64,000 bases of DNA, from assembly GCA_002391195.1 (NCBI GenBank), contig DGRZ01000011.1, positions 1 through 64,000 of the forward strand. Reading direction: 5' to 3'. Both the position numbers and the translations under genes were made by a program. The notes under the pieces are model-generated. The model ran no database searches, was not told the DNA's origin, and saw only the letters and a list, made by a program, of their open reading frames with translations. Below, in pieces: positions 41,543-49,084 of the stretch. Numbering within the stretch: the stretch's first letter is position 1; every line of letters begins with the position of its first letter. Origin of the DNA: Fibrobacter sp. UBA4375. Lineage in GTDB: Bacteria > Fibrobacterota > Fibrobacteria > Fibrobacterales > Fibrobacteraceae.

Positions 41543-41667
41543 GGTGGTCTCCTTGTAGGGGCTAGGATCTAGATGCATTTTTTGAAAAAATACCTTTAGA
41601 AACCGCAAAAAGCAACAAAAAAACACTTTTTTTTGCTTTCATTTGAAAAAATCGTTATATTTAGGGT

Positions 41668-41880
41668 ATGCTCGTAAAAATCTGGACAGACAGTTTTATC
41701 ATCACCGGCGAAATCGACACCCTCCGTGACGAACGCCTTACCGACTATATCCGCGAGAACAAGGACTTTATCGCCGTGACCCAGGTGAAGGTCAGCGACA
41801 AGACCGAAAAGGACCTGTTCCGCACCCACTTCTTGAACGTGAGCACCCGCCACATCGAGATTATCCTGCCTGCGGAATAG
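41668..41880 (+). CDS. Small conserved-looking protein of unknown function
   Basis: 70 residues. A mostly beta protein ('MLVKIWTDSFIITGEIDTL', 'FIAVTQVKVSD', 'RHIEIILPAE') whose shape suggests a small barrel that folds around 'GEI...R..DY'. It has no signal peptide and no cysteines. The sequence reminds me of the short DUF6812-like proteins, but I am unsure. Codon usage is like that of its neighbours. It stands alone on the plus strand between two minus-strand genes. Confidence 0.6.
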   Translation: MLVKIWTDSFIITGEIDTLRDERLTDYIRENKDFIAVTQVKVSDKTEKDLFRTHFLNVSTRHIEIILPAE

Positions 41881-41893
41881 TCTGGCCTGTAGC

Positions 41894-44800
41894 CTAGCCT
41901 GCCGGGTTTTCTGGGCTGTCTAGCCGGAACACTTGGGAAAGTTCGCTGTCGCTCAGGTCCGCAAGCCAGGTCTCTCCTGCGCTCACCGTCATTTCGGCAA
42001 TCGCCTTCTTGGTTTCCAGGAGGGCGTTAATTTTTTCTTCGAAGGTGCCCTTGGTGATGAACCGGTGGACCTGCACGTTCCGGGTCTGGCCAATGCGGAA
42101 GGCTCGGTCGGTGGCCTGGGCCTCGATGGCGGGGTTCCACCACAGGTCGTAATGGATGACCTGGGAGGCGGCGGTGAGGTTTAGGCCTGTGCCGCCAGCC
42201 TTCAGGGAAAGAATCAGCACCTTGGATTCGGGGTCCTGCTGGAAGGAGTCCACCATGTTCTTGCGCTGGGTCTGGCTGCAGCCCCCGTGATAGAAATCTA
42301 CGGAAATGCCCAGTTCCTTTTCGATGGATTCCTTCAGCAAAAATCCCATTTCGGCGAACTGGGTAAAGATGAGGGTCTTTTCGCCCTGCTCCTGGATGGA
42401 GGTGAGCAGGTCCAGGAGCATCTGGAGCTTGCCGGAGGTGAGAACCTGGCCTGGATCCTTCGCACTGGCGTGCTCAGGATGACGATTTTCAGCATCATCT
42501 CTCTCGTCTCTCGCCTCTCGTCTCTCGTCTAACCCCTTCAAGAACGTGGCGGGATGGTTGCAGATCTGCTTGAGAGCAAGGATCATCTGCAAGATGAGTC
42601 CCTTGCGCTTGAATAGCCCGTGGGAATCCTGCGAAATTTCGGCCAGTTGCTTTTCCTCTTCCAGCATGGCCATGAACTTGTCCAGGGTCTGCTTGTAAAG
42701 GGCCGCCTGGGTGGCCGTCAGTTCGGCGTATTCGTTCTGGATAATCTTGTCGGGCAGGTCGCTGATGATGTTCTTGTCCGTCTTGAGTCGGCGGAGCATG
42801 AAGGGTGCGGTAATCTTCTTGAAGGTTTCTGCCGCCACCTTGTCGCCGTTCTTCTGGATGGGCGTCTCGTACTTTTCACGGAATTCTTGGGCGCTGGGGA
42901 AAAAGCCCCGGTTTGCAAAGTCCATGATGGTCCAGAATTCCATGAGGCGGTTTTCCACGGGAGTGCCGCTCATGGCGATTTTTACGGGGGCCTGCAGGCT
43001 GCGTAAAAGCTTGCTCTGGTCGCTGTCCGCGTTCTTGATGTTCTGGGCTTCGTCGATGACTACCGCATGCCAGGTGGCCGCTTTCAAAAGCTCGAAATCC
43101 TTGCGGAAGGTGGCGTAGGTGGTGAGCAAAATGTCGGAGTTGAACTTTTGCAGGTCCCGGTTTCCGCCGTGGTAGGCGGTGAAGGTGAGGGTGGGGGCGA
43201 ACTTCTTGATTTCTACCTGCCAGTTGCACAGCAGTCCCGCGGGCATCACCACCAGGGCCTTGTGCTCCTTGAGCTTGCCCTCTTCTTTGATTTTCAGCAG
43301 GTAGGCGATGACTTGGAGGGTCTTGCCGAGGCCCATGTCGTCGGCAAGAATACAGCCGAAACCGATTTCCAGGTTCTTGTACATCCAGGAGTAGCCCCGC
43401 TTCTGGTAGGGGCGTAGCGTGGCGTTCAGGCCTTCGGGTAGCGGGATTTCTGTCTCGCCCCGCCAGGCGTCAATCTGGGCCTTGGTCTCTTCGGTCAGGG
43501 TGATGGGCACACCGTCGCAATCGCCGGTAAGGGCCGCCTGCACCAGCTTGGACTGTGTGGCCTGGGCCTGCTCCTTGGGGGCTTCCACCTGCTTCTTGAT
43601 TTCTTCGATGTCCTGGGCCGAAATCTCGATGTATTCCGACTTGTATTTTAACAGACCGTCTGCCTGTGCGGCCAGTTCCAGAAATTCCTGTGGCGAAATC
43701 TGCTCGTCGCCCAGGGCCACCTGCCAGTCAAAGTCCAGCAGGTCTCCAGCGGAGAACATCCCGAAACTCATGCTTCCCTGGAGCCGCATCTTGGCCTTGG
43801 GCTTGTTGATGTGCAAAAGCTTTTCGGGAATCTCCGTGCGGATTCCCATAATCTCGAGTTTTTTGAGGCAGTCCTGCAAAAACTGGAGCAGCTTTGCCCC
43901 CTGCATGACTACGGGAGTTTCGCCCCGGCTGTCCAGGTAGGCTTCTAGCGGCTTGAAAAATTCTGCTACCCCGTAGAGGATTTTCTGCAGGGGCACGAGC
44001 CTGGAATCGTTTGTCTGGAATAGGGTCGCAAGGCGTGCACCATCTACAAAGACTTCCAGGGACACGTCGTCGCCGGATTCCCACGCCTTGAAAAGAATCT
44101 GGCTCCGCAGGTCGAAATGCCCGAACACCGAGAACCACTGCCGGATTTTTTCGGGAATGGCATGCCCGCTGGCCCCCAACTTTCCGGAAACTCCGTCAAA
44201 GAAAAAGCTCAGTAGGTTCCCGTGGTTGGACTTGACCGGCCGCTTGTAGGTCCGGGCAAAACGGAGCAGCGCCCCGATAAACAGCGAAAGCACGTGGAGG
44301 GCGGAGGAGTCAATTTCCAGGTATTCTTCGTCCTTGGCGGTGAAGGCGAACTTTTCGGGGGCCTTCTGTTCCAGCTGGTCCACCAGCGCCTTGATTTCGG
44401 GAATGAAGGTGGTGGGGAGCCAGCGCATCTGGGCGGTGTCCCGCTGGACCCAGAAAATCTGCGGGTAAATGCCGCCCTTGCGCACCAGGTGGAATGCCGT
44501 GAGGAGCGAAAGGTGCAGGTAACGCACCGTGTAGTGGTGCCACGAAAAGTTCCCCGGCGAAATGCAGCACAGGGCTCCCATGAGTCCCGCCACCGCAAGC
44601 CCCGACTGGATGATGGCCCCGTCTTTCTCCTGCTGGAAGCTCCAGTGCCAGGGCTTCTTGTGGAAAAGTTTCAGGTTTTCCCCTTCCATCAGGAAGGTCT
44701 TGAAATTGTAGGCCCTGAAATGTTCCGTGAAGGTCTTGAAATCTTCGTAGCCCGAAAGAAAATCCGTGCAGGAGGTAAGTTCGTCGGCGTAGCTCTTGCG

Positions 44801-45043
44801 GAAATTGCCGGCGGGGCAAAAGTCCGGGAAGTTCGGCAGCATGGCGGGCAATATGCGGGAATAGTCCTTCAGGCTTTCGAAATCGAAATCCGGGAGCCTC
44901 GGGTGTGGCTCCAGGGTGCGCACGCCCTCGAGGACCTGCACCAGGGCAGGTTCGTTTGGCACGCTTGATTCAAGACCCTCTTCGACCATGGCGGGCCAAA
45001 TATAGCAAACCGGATGGTCCTTTTTTGACAATCCGGTGCTCAT
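41894..45043 (-). CDS. SNF2-family helicase/translocase with repeat insert
   Basis: 1049 residues. The N-terminal ~480 residues are the SWF/SNF 'bacterial SNF2' helical region. The two RecA-like domains follow: Walker A 'DDMGLGKTLQVIAYL' (about 575), 'LVVMPAGLLCNWQVEIKKF', Walker B 'VVIDEAQNIKN', 'AMSGTPVENRLMEFWTI', then in domain 2 'LIFTQFAEMGFLL', 'LSLKAGGTGLNLTAAS' and 'ATDRAFRIGQTRNVQVHRF' (motifs quoted in part). The protein remodels protein-DNA or RNA polymerase complexes using ATP. Between the domains, residues ~838-864 ('DERREARDERDDAENRHPEH') are encoded by a heptamer array and a family-A-like palindrome (42452-42530), with the frame kept. Confidence 0.88.
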   Translation of the reverse strand: MSTGLSKKDHPVCYIWPAMVEEGLESSVPNEPALVQVLEGVRTLEPHPRLPDFDFESLKDYSRILPAMLPNFPDFCPAGNFRKSYADELTSCTDFLSGYEDFKTFTEHFRAYNFKTFLMEGENLKLFHKKPWHWSFQQEKDGAIIQSGLAVAGLMGALCCISPGNFSWHHYTVRYLHLSLLTAFHLVRKGGIYPQIFWVQRDTAQMRWLPTTFIPEIKALVDQLEQKAPEKFAFTAKDEEYLEIDSSALHVLSLFIGALLRFARTYKRPVKSNHGNLLSFFFDGVSGKLGASGHAIPEKIRQWFSVFGHFDLRSQILFKAWESGDDVSLEVFVDGARLATLFQTNDSRLVPLQKILYGVAEFFKPLEAYLDSRGETPVVMQGAKLLQFLQDCLKKLEIMGIRTEIPEKLLHINKPKAKMRLQGSMSFGMFSAGDLLDFDWQVALGDEQISPQEFLELAAQADGLLKYKSEYIEISAQDIEEIKKQVEAPKEQAQATQSKLVQAALTGDCDGVPITLTEETKAQIDAWRGETEIPLPEGLNATLRPYQKRGYSWMYKNLEIGFGCILADDMGLGKTLQVIAYLLKIKEEGKLKEHKALVVMPAGLLCNWQVEIKKFAPTLTFTAYHGGNRDLQKFNSDILLTTYATFRKDFELLKAATWHAVVIDEAQNIKNADSDQSKLLRSLQAPVKIAMSGTPVENRLMEFWTIMDFANRGFFPSAQEFREKYETPIQKNGDKVAAETFKKITAPFMLRRLKTDKNIISDLPDKIIQNEYAELTATQAALYKQTLDKFMAMLEEEKQLAEISQDSHGLFKRKGLILQMILALKQICNHPATFLKGLDERREARDERDDAENRHPEHASAKDPGQVLTSGKLQMLLDLLTSIQEQGEKTLIFTQFAEMGFLLKESIEKELGISVDFYHGGCSQTQRKNMVDSFQQDPESKVLILSLKAGGTGLNLTAASQVIHYDLWWNPAIEAQATDRAFRIGQTRNVQVHRFITKGTFEEKINALLETKKAIAEMTVSAGETWLADLSDSELSQVFRLDSPENPAG
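42452..42530. repeat. Palindrome plus heptamer array inside the SNF2 gene
   Basis: 42452-42484 carries 'ggatccttcgcactggcgtg' and ends 'tcaggatgacga', a family-A relative. 42499-42530 carries four TCTCTCG-type heptamers (tctctcg, tctctcg, cctctcg, tctctcg). Together they add about 27 codons at the linker between the two helicase domains. Confidence 0.8.
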
Positions 45044-45070
45044 CTGTGTATTTTGGAGTGGCTTTCAAAA

Positions 45071-45108
45071 AATGCCTAAAATAGGTTGCCTAAAATAGGC
45101 AATTTTTT
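45071..45108. terminator. Terminator-like hairpin with duplicated GCCTAAAATAGG
   Basis: The motif tgcctaaaatagg occurs twice in tandem. The second copy forms ttgccta-aaa-taggcaa followed by six T on the + strand. On the minus strand, the first copy is followed by its own T run. It looks bidirectional; on the minus strand it would back up the terminator at 45127-45150. Confidence 0.6.
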
Positions 45109-45126
45109 GTTTATCGTTGATAAAGC

Positions 45127-45150
45127 AAACGGCTCCGTTGGGAGCCGTTT
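45127..45150 (-). terminator. Intrinsic terminator of the Rpn-type nuclease gene
   Basis: Perfect 10-bp stem aaacggctcc/ggagccgttt with a 4-nt loop; on the minus strand the stem ends in TTT, followed by 'gctttatc'. It lies 23 bp after the nuclease stop. Confidence 0.78.
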
Positions 45151-45172
45151 TGATGTTAATAGCAAATAGTGA

Positions 45173-46117
45173 TTAGTTTTCGAGGATTTGTTCCTTAGTA
45201 AAGCCGAAATACGACATGGCGTTTTCGACGGACAGCACTCCGTCGTGAACCATTTTCTTTGCCGTGTTCAACTTGTCTTCGTTGGCTTTTGCTTCGGCTT
45301 TTTGCTGCGTGTCGGCAATGGCGTCGGCCACCATCTTGCGGCGGACATCGCCAGCACTGACAAACCCGTATTTCTGCCCTATGCTCTTGAACGCCATGTC
45401 CAGCTCCTTGATGAGGTTGTCATCTACGTACTCCTCTAAATATAACTTCACTTTGGAAATAATGCAAGTCGCCTTGTCGTAGGGCATCTTCTGCAACGCA
45501 CCCTTGAATTTTGGCAAGACGGCAAGCAAATTGTCTTTGTCAAAGGCATACTTCATAGCCACGATTCCCATACCGGTTTCAGTGTCCTCGCAGGCGAGGC
45601 AGTCGCTGTCGGGAATGTCCGCCATATTTATGAAGGTGCACTTGAAGGGAAGCACGGCCCCGTGAAAATATTTGGGGTATCCGTTTTCCAGCAGTTTCAA
45701 AGGGTCCCAGTTCTCGCGACCGTTGTAAAAGATAATCGCCATGGTGGGGAACCCGCTAAATATGCGGTTCTCCTCGTGTAGTCTCATAACGGAATGGACA
45801 TACCGGTCAATCTGTTCAAGGATTCCGACATCACGCCCCGACTTGTGCTCCAGCAGAATGCCCACGAGCACGGGTGCTCCCGTGGAAACATTCACGCGGA
45901 AGGCGATATCCGCTTCACCTGTTTCATCTACTTCCGAATATGAGTCGGGAATACGGATCAAAGTATCCAGGTTCACCACCGAGAGGAACTCGCTTAGTTC
46001 CCGGTTCACCTTCGCCGAAAGTTCCAGCAGGTTCCTTGCGTGCGTGGTGTTTGAGAATAACCATCGGAAGAATGGGTCGTGGCTGCGCTTTACAGCGCCT
46101 GTATTTTCGTTCATCAT
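45173..46117 (-). CDS. Rpn-family PD-(D/E)XK nuclease (recombination-promoting nuclease/putative transposase type)
   Basis: 314 residues from the ATG at 46117 (a second ATG is the next codon; 'aggag' lies 5-8 bp upstream). The longer upstream frame lacks support. The N-terminal nuclease core has 'HDPFFRWLFS', the acidic 'DETGEADIAFRVN' and the ExK motif 'GILLEHKSG' (about residue 90). The C-terminal half is helical and Lys/Glu/Ala-rich ('AIADTQQKAEAKANEDKLNTAKK'). Rpn proteins (RpnA-E) are DNA endonucleases that stimulate RecA-independent recombination; they are often present in many paralogues and spread horizontally. No mate genes or target-site duplications are visible. Confidence 0.85.
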   Translation of the reverse strand: MMNENTGAVKRSHDPFFRWLFSNTTHARNLLELSAKVNRELSEFLSVVNLDTLIRIPDSYSEVDETGEADIAFRVNVSTGAPVLVGILLEHKSGRDVGILEQIDRYVHSVMRLHEENRIFSGFPTMAIIFYNGRENWDPLKLLENGYPKYFHGAVLPFKCTFINMADIPDSDCLACEDTETGMGIVAMKYAFDKDNLLAVLPKFKGALQKMPYDKATCIISKVKLYLEEYVDDNLIKELDMAFKSIGQKYGFVSAGDVRRKMVADAIADTQQKAEAKANEDKLNTAKKMVHDGVLSVENAMSYFGFTKEQILEN

Positions 46118-46539
46118 AGTTTCTCCTGACCATGCGCGGAGAACGACCGCGCAGGCCTTGTTCATTTGATAATATGGGAATTCGGGCCGGAACGCCGACC
46201 CATCTGGCAAGGGGCCTAAAATTTTTTAGGCCGCAAAGAATCCCACTCGGGAAACCGAGGGGTAATATACAAAAGTTTCATGTTTTTGACCCCGTTCTAC
46301 CCCAAAATTCCACGATACACTTTTTTAAGGCGGCCGGTCGCCATCTGGGCCTTTAAGGGCGCGGAAAACGGCCCGTGTATCGCAAAATCGTGTTATTTTG
46401 CGAAGAGTAGAAAGCCGTATCATTTTCGAGGGACGGAATTCGTTTTTTTTCTCGGTATCCCCATCCCTGGCTTCATTCTGCAATAATCCCCCGCCCAAGC
46501 CTCGCAAATAATCTATCTTAGTCAAAAAAGAGGCGATTT
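46118..46539. other. 422-bp gap upstream of the nuclease and PqqD-like genes
   Basis: No convincing gene. It holds two hairpins: ggcctaaaat/tttttaggcc (46213-46232, one mismatch), whose core resembles the motif at 45071-45108, and tcgcaaaat-cgtgtt-attttgcga (46380-46403, perfect 9-bp stem). An open frame at 46280-46486 overlaps the second hairpin, has no ribosome site and reads as low-quality sequence. It must include promoters for the divergent genes on either side, but I see no consensus to report. Confidence 0.6.
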
Positions 46540-46809
46540 ATGCGTATCAAGAACGGTTTTGTGCTGCGGGAGGTCTGCGGCGAGCAGGTGATTATGGGCG
46601 AGGGCATCGGGGCTCTCGATTTCGGCAAGCTCTTGTGTCTGAACGAGACGGCGGCGTTTCTCTGGAGTGCTGCCGTTAAGCAGGGTGACTTTACGCCAGA
46701 ATCCCTGACGGACGCCCTCTGCGGGGAATACGAGGTGGAGCGCGACCGGGCTCTCTCCGACGTGCAGGCTATTGTAGAAAGCTGGCAGAAGGTGAACGTG
46801 CTGGAATGA
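46540..46809 (+). CDS. PqqD-family small protein (RiPP-recognition-element fold)
   Basis: 89 residues. The pattern 'GFVLREVCGEQVIMGEG...FGKLLCLNETAAFLWSAAVKQG...LTDALCGEYEVERDRALSDVQAIVESW' (quoted in parts) follows PqqD: a beta hairpin, 'LNETAAFLW', a helix, 'L...Y.V....A..DV...' and a final Trp helix. PqqD-like proteins bind leader peptides of ribosomally made, modified peptides. The stop overlaps the ABC transporter start (ATGA). No obvious precursor peptide or maturase is adjacent, so a regulatory or transport-linked role is as likely as RiPP synthesis. Confidence 0.82.
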   Translation: MRIKNGFVLREVCGEQVIMGEGIGALDFGKLLCLNETAAFLWSAAVKQGDFTPESLTDALCGEYEVERDRALSDVQAIVESWQKVNVLE

Positions 46810-48566
46810 ATTACCTCTCGTGGCTATGGCAAAGTATCCGCGGAGTTCGCCTGAATGTGGCGCTTCGCGTGGCGGTGGGAACCCTGCAGGTTTCCCTCGG
46901 CCTTGCCATGGTGTGGCTGAGCAAACGCTTTATCGACGATACCATCAAGAACGGTTCTGACCAGGACGTGGCCCGCATGGTGGGCCTGCTGGTGCTTACG
47001 GTGGTAGGGAACGTGGTGCTCCGTCAGGTGTATTACTACCTCACGTCGGTGGCAACCATCCGGCAGTCCAACGCGCTTCGGCTCTCCATGTTCGGGCGGC
47101 TGTTTACCCGTAAGCTCTACAGCGAAAAGGAACTCCTTTCGGGCGACGTGACCTCCCGTTTTTCCAAGGACGTGGAGCTGGTAAGCGAAGTGGCTACGGC
47201 GAAAATTCCCCAGATGATGGTGACTGCGATACAGCTTCTGGGGGCATTCTTGATGCTTCGCTGGTTTGACCCGCGGCTCGCCTGGGCTCTTGTCCTCTTG
47301 ACGCCGCTGGCCCTTGTGTTCGGAAAGTTCATCTCTTATCGCCTGCGGAAAATGACCCTCAGGATCCGCGAAGGGGAGAGCCGTATCCAGATGCATGTGC
47401 AGGAGGGCGTAGAGAACAACGCCGTGCTCCGGAGTCTGGGAAGCGCCCCCTGGGTCTCGGAGCGGCTGGATTCCATGCAGCGCACCCTCCATCACGACGT
47501 GGTGAGGCAGACCCGTTTTTCGGTGATTTCTCGGCTGGCCTTTGGCTGTGCTTTTGGGCTGGGTTACCTGTTGGCCTTTGTGTGGGGCGGTCTCGGGCTC
47601 CGTAACGGCACCATCACTTTTGGCGTCATGACCTCTTTCTTGCAGCTGGTGGGGCAGATTCAGGGGCCCATCCTTTCGATATTGAACAACGCACCCCGCC
47701 TGATTCACGCTACCGCCAGCATCGACCGCCTGCAGGAACTGCAGGGCGACGGTTCGGTTAATGGCGTGGAAGGCACTTCGAAGGGTGCTTCGAAAGTTTC
47801 GTCGGATGGCGCTTCAAATGATGTTTCAAATGGTGCCTCGAAGGGTGCGATGGGTGATGCTTCGGATGATGCAAAAAACGTGCCCAAAGGCTCATCGGGC
47901 CTGGGCGTCCGTCTGGAAAATGTCAGCTTCCGTTACGCCACCGCTGACCACGATGCCATCCGGAATTACACTCACGACTTTAAGCCCGGAAGCAAGACCG
48001 CCATTATGGGGACGACCGGTGCTGGCAAGACGACGCTGTTCCGCCTGATGCTTGGGCTTGTGGAACCCCGGGAAGGCCGCGTGCTTGTTTATTCTACGGA
48101 CTCCTGCGGCTCAGCGAGTGTTTTTGAACAGCCTGTTTCGGCAGGGACTTGCGATTACTTTGTCTATGTTCCTCAGGGGAATACCCTTATGAGCGGAACG
48201 GTTCGGTATAATTTGCAGTTGGCCAAACCGGATGCTTCCGAAGAGGAACTGCGGCATGTGCTGCAGGTGGCCTGTGCGGAATTCGTGTTCGATCTGCCCC
48301 ACGGCCTGGACACGGAACTTGGGGAGCGGGGCATGGGGCTAAGCGAAGGCCAGGCGGAACGTATTGCTGTGGCCCGCGGACTCCTGCGGCCCGGGAGCGT
48401 CTTGTTGCTGGACGAAATCAGCTCGGCGCTGGACGAACCTACGGAACGGGAATTGTTCCGCAGGCTTTTTGCGGCCTATCCGAACAAGACCATGATTTTT
48501 ATTACCCACCGGAGTGCCGTTGCCGAAATGGACGGGGTGGAAACCGAGAAAATTTTTTATAATTGA
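46806..48566 (+). CDS. ABC transporter, fused membrane and ATPase domains (exporter type)
   Basis: 586 residues. The membrane domain has six predicted segments in the first ~300 residues ('VAVGTLQVSLGLAMVWLS', 'VGLLVLTVVGNVVLRQ', 'WALVLLTPLALVFGKF' and others). The ATPase domain begins near 365: Walker A 'GTTGAGKTTL', Q-loop 'VYVPQGN', signature 'LSEGQAERIAVARGLL' (the second Gly of LSGGQ is Glu, as in several exporters), Walker B and D-loop 'VLLLDEISSALDEPT', switch 'ITHRS'. Between the domains (about 323-356) is a low-complexity linker of GAS/D/K tetrapeptides encoded by a 12-bp tandem repeat. Overlap with the PqqD-like gene suggests the two work together. Confidence 0.88.
   Translation: MNYLSWLWQSIRGVRLNVALRVAVGTLQVSLGLAMVWLSKRFIDDTIKNGSDQDVARMVGLLVLTVVGNVVLRQVYYYLTSVATIRQSNALRLSMFGRLFTRKLYSEKELLSGDVTSRFSKDVELVSEVATAKIPQMMVTAIQLLGAFLMLRWFDPRLAWALVLLTPLALVFGKFISYRLRKMTLRIREGESRIQMHVQEGVENNAVLRSLGSAPWVSERLDSMQRTLHHDVVRQTRFSVISRLAFGCAFGLGYLLAFVWGGLGLRNGTITFGVMTSFLQLVGQIQGPILSILNNAPRLIHATASIDRLQELQGDGSVNGVEGTSKGASKVSSDGASNDVSNGASKGAMGDASDDAKNVPKGSSGLGVRLENVSFRYATADHDAIRNYTHDFKPGSKTAIMGTTGAGKTTLFRLMLGLVEPREGRVLVYSTDSCGSASVFEQPVSAGTCDYFVYVPQGNTLMSGTVRYNLQLAKPDASEEELRHVLQVACAEFVFDLPHGLDTELGERGMGLSEGQAERIAVARGLLRPGSVLLLDEISSALDEPTERELFRRLFAAYPNKTMIFITHRSAVAEMDGVETEKIFYN
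47772..47873 (+). repeat. Degenerate 12-bp tandem repeat in the ABC transporter linker
   Basis: About eight 12-bp units on the theme ggtgcttcgaag (for instance ggcacttcgaag, ggtgcttcgaaa, ggcgcttcaaat, gatgtttcaaat, ggtgcctcgaag, gatgcttcggat), each encoding a four-residue unit such as GTSK, GASK, GASN or DASD. Confidence 0.82.
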
Positions 48567-48570
48567 TGTC

Positions 48571-48984
48571 ATGAAATCGTCTATTGCTTTTATTGTCGGA
48601 TTTGCAGCGGCACTGTCTTTTGCCGGAGACCCTACGGACATGGATTCCCTTTTCCGCGGGAACGAGTATTCTCCCGAGCTTTCCGCCTCTTTGCGGGACA
48701 CTTCTGCTGCCGCAGGCCCTGCCGTTCCCGGCAAGGCAAGTGCCGACAAGAAGGCCTCTAAGGACCTTTACGTTTTGCAGTTCGAAGCCGTAGGTGATTT
48801 CGATGCGGCCCAGCGCCGCCGTGCAGAACTTTCTGCCAGCACGGGTTATGCTATCCAGGTGGTGTTCGACGCGCCTTTTTACAAGTTACGCGCCGGCGGT
48901 TGGAACAACAAGAAAGCCGCCGACGACAAGGCCCGTGAGCTTTCGGCCTACAACATCAGCGCTTTCGTCGTGAAAGTGCGGTAA
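48571..48984 (+). CDS. SPOR-domain periplasmic protein
   Basis: 137 residues from the ATG at 48571; the frame extends upstream into the ABC gene. Signal peptide 'MKSSIAFIVGFAAALSFAG', then a ~45-residue polar linker and a SPOR domain (about 66-137: 'LYVLQFEAVGDFDAAQRRRAEL...APFYKLRAGGWNNKKAADDKARELSAYNISAFVVKV', partly quoted). SPOR domains bind septal peptidoglycan stripped of stem peptides. It starts 4 bp after the ABC transporter stop, so it may be the third gene of that operon. The combination of PqqD-like, exporter and SPOR genes is unusual. Confidence 0.82.
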   Translation: MKSSIAFIVGFAAALSFAGDPTDMDSLFRGNEYSPELSASLRDTSAAAGPAVPGKASADKKASKDLYVLQFEAVGDFDAAQRRRAELSASTGYAIQVVFDAPFYKLRAGGWNNKKAADDKARELSAYNISAFVVKVR

Positions 48985-49004
48985 AACTTCCGATTATTTT
49001 GGCA

Positions 49005-49060
49005 AACGGATCCTCGCCGGAGCCTGCCCTGAGCAAGGCCGAATGGGCGAGGATGACGAA
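49005..49060 (+). repeat. Family-A palindromic element, long-loop form
   Basis: 'aacggatcctcgcc' to 'ggcgaggatgacga'; the arms ATCCTCGCC/GGCGAGGAT pair across a ~27-nt loop with its own small inverted repeat. It lies between the SPOR gene and the convergent giant gene. Confidence 0.78.
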
Positions 49061-49084
49061 GAAGCCTCCGCGAGAAAAAGTTCT

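Noticed and set aside
45173..46117. Rpn gene as part of a classical insertion sequence
   Set aside because: No terminal inverted repeats at the proper distance or target-site duplication could be found; only the shared small hairpins are noted.
46280..46486. 68-codon open frame upstream of the PqqD-like gene as a precursor peptide
   Set aside because: It lacks a ribosome site, includes a perfect hairpin, and has no leader/core character; composition resembles non-coding DNA.
48639..48665. Possible repeat-derived peptide (MDSLFRGNE) in the SPOR protein
   Set aside because: It resembles peptides encoded by common REP sequences, but the DNA stem is short and imperfect and does not match family A here; chance is as likely.
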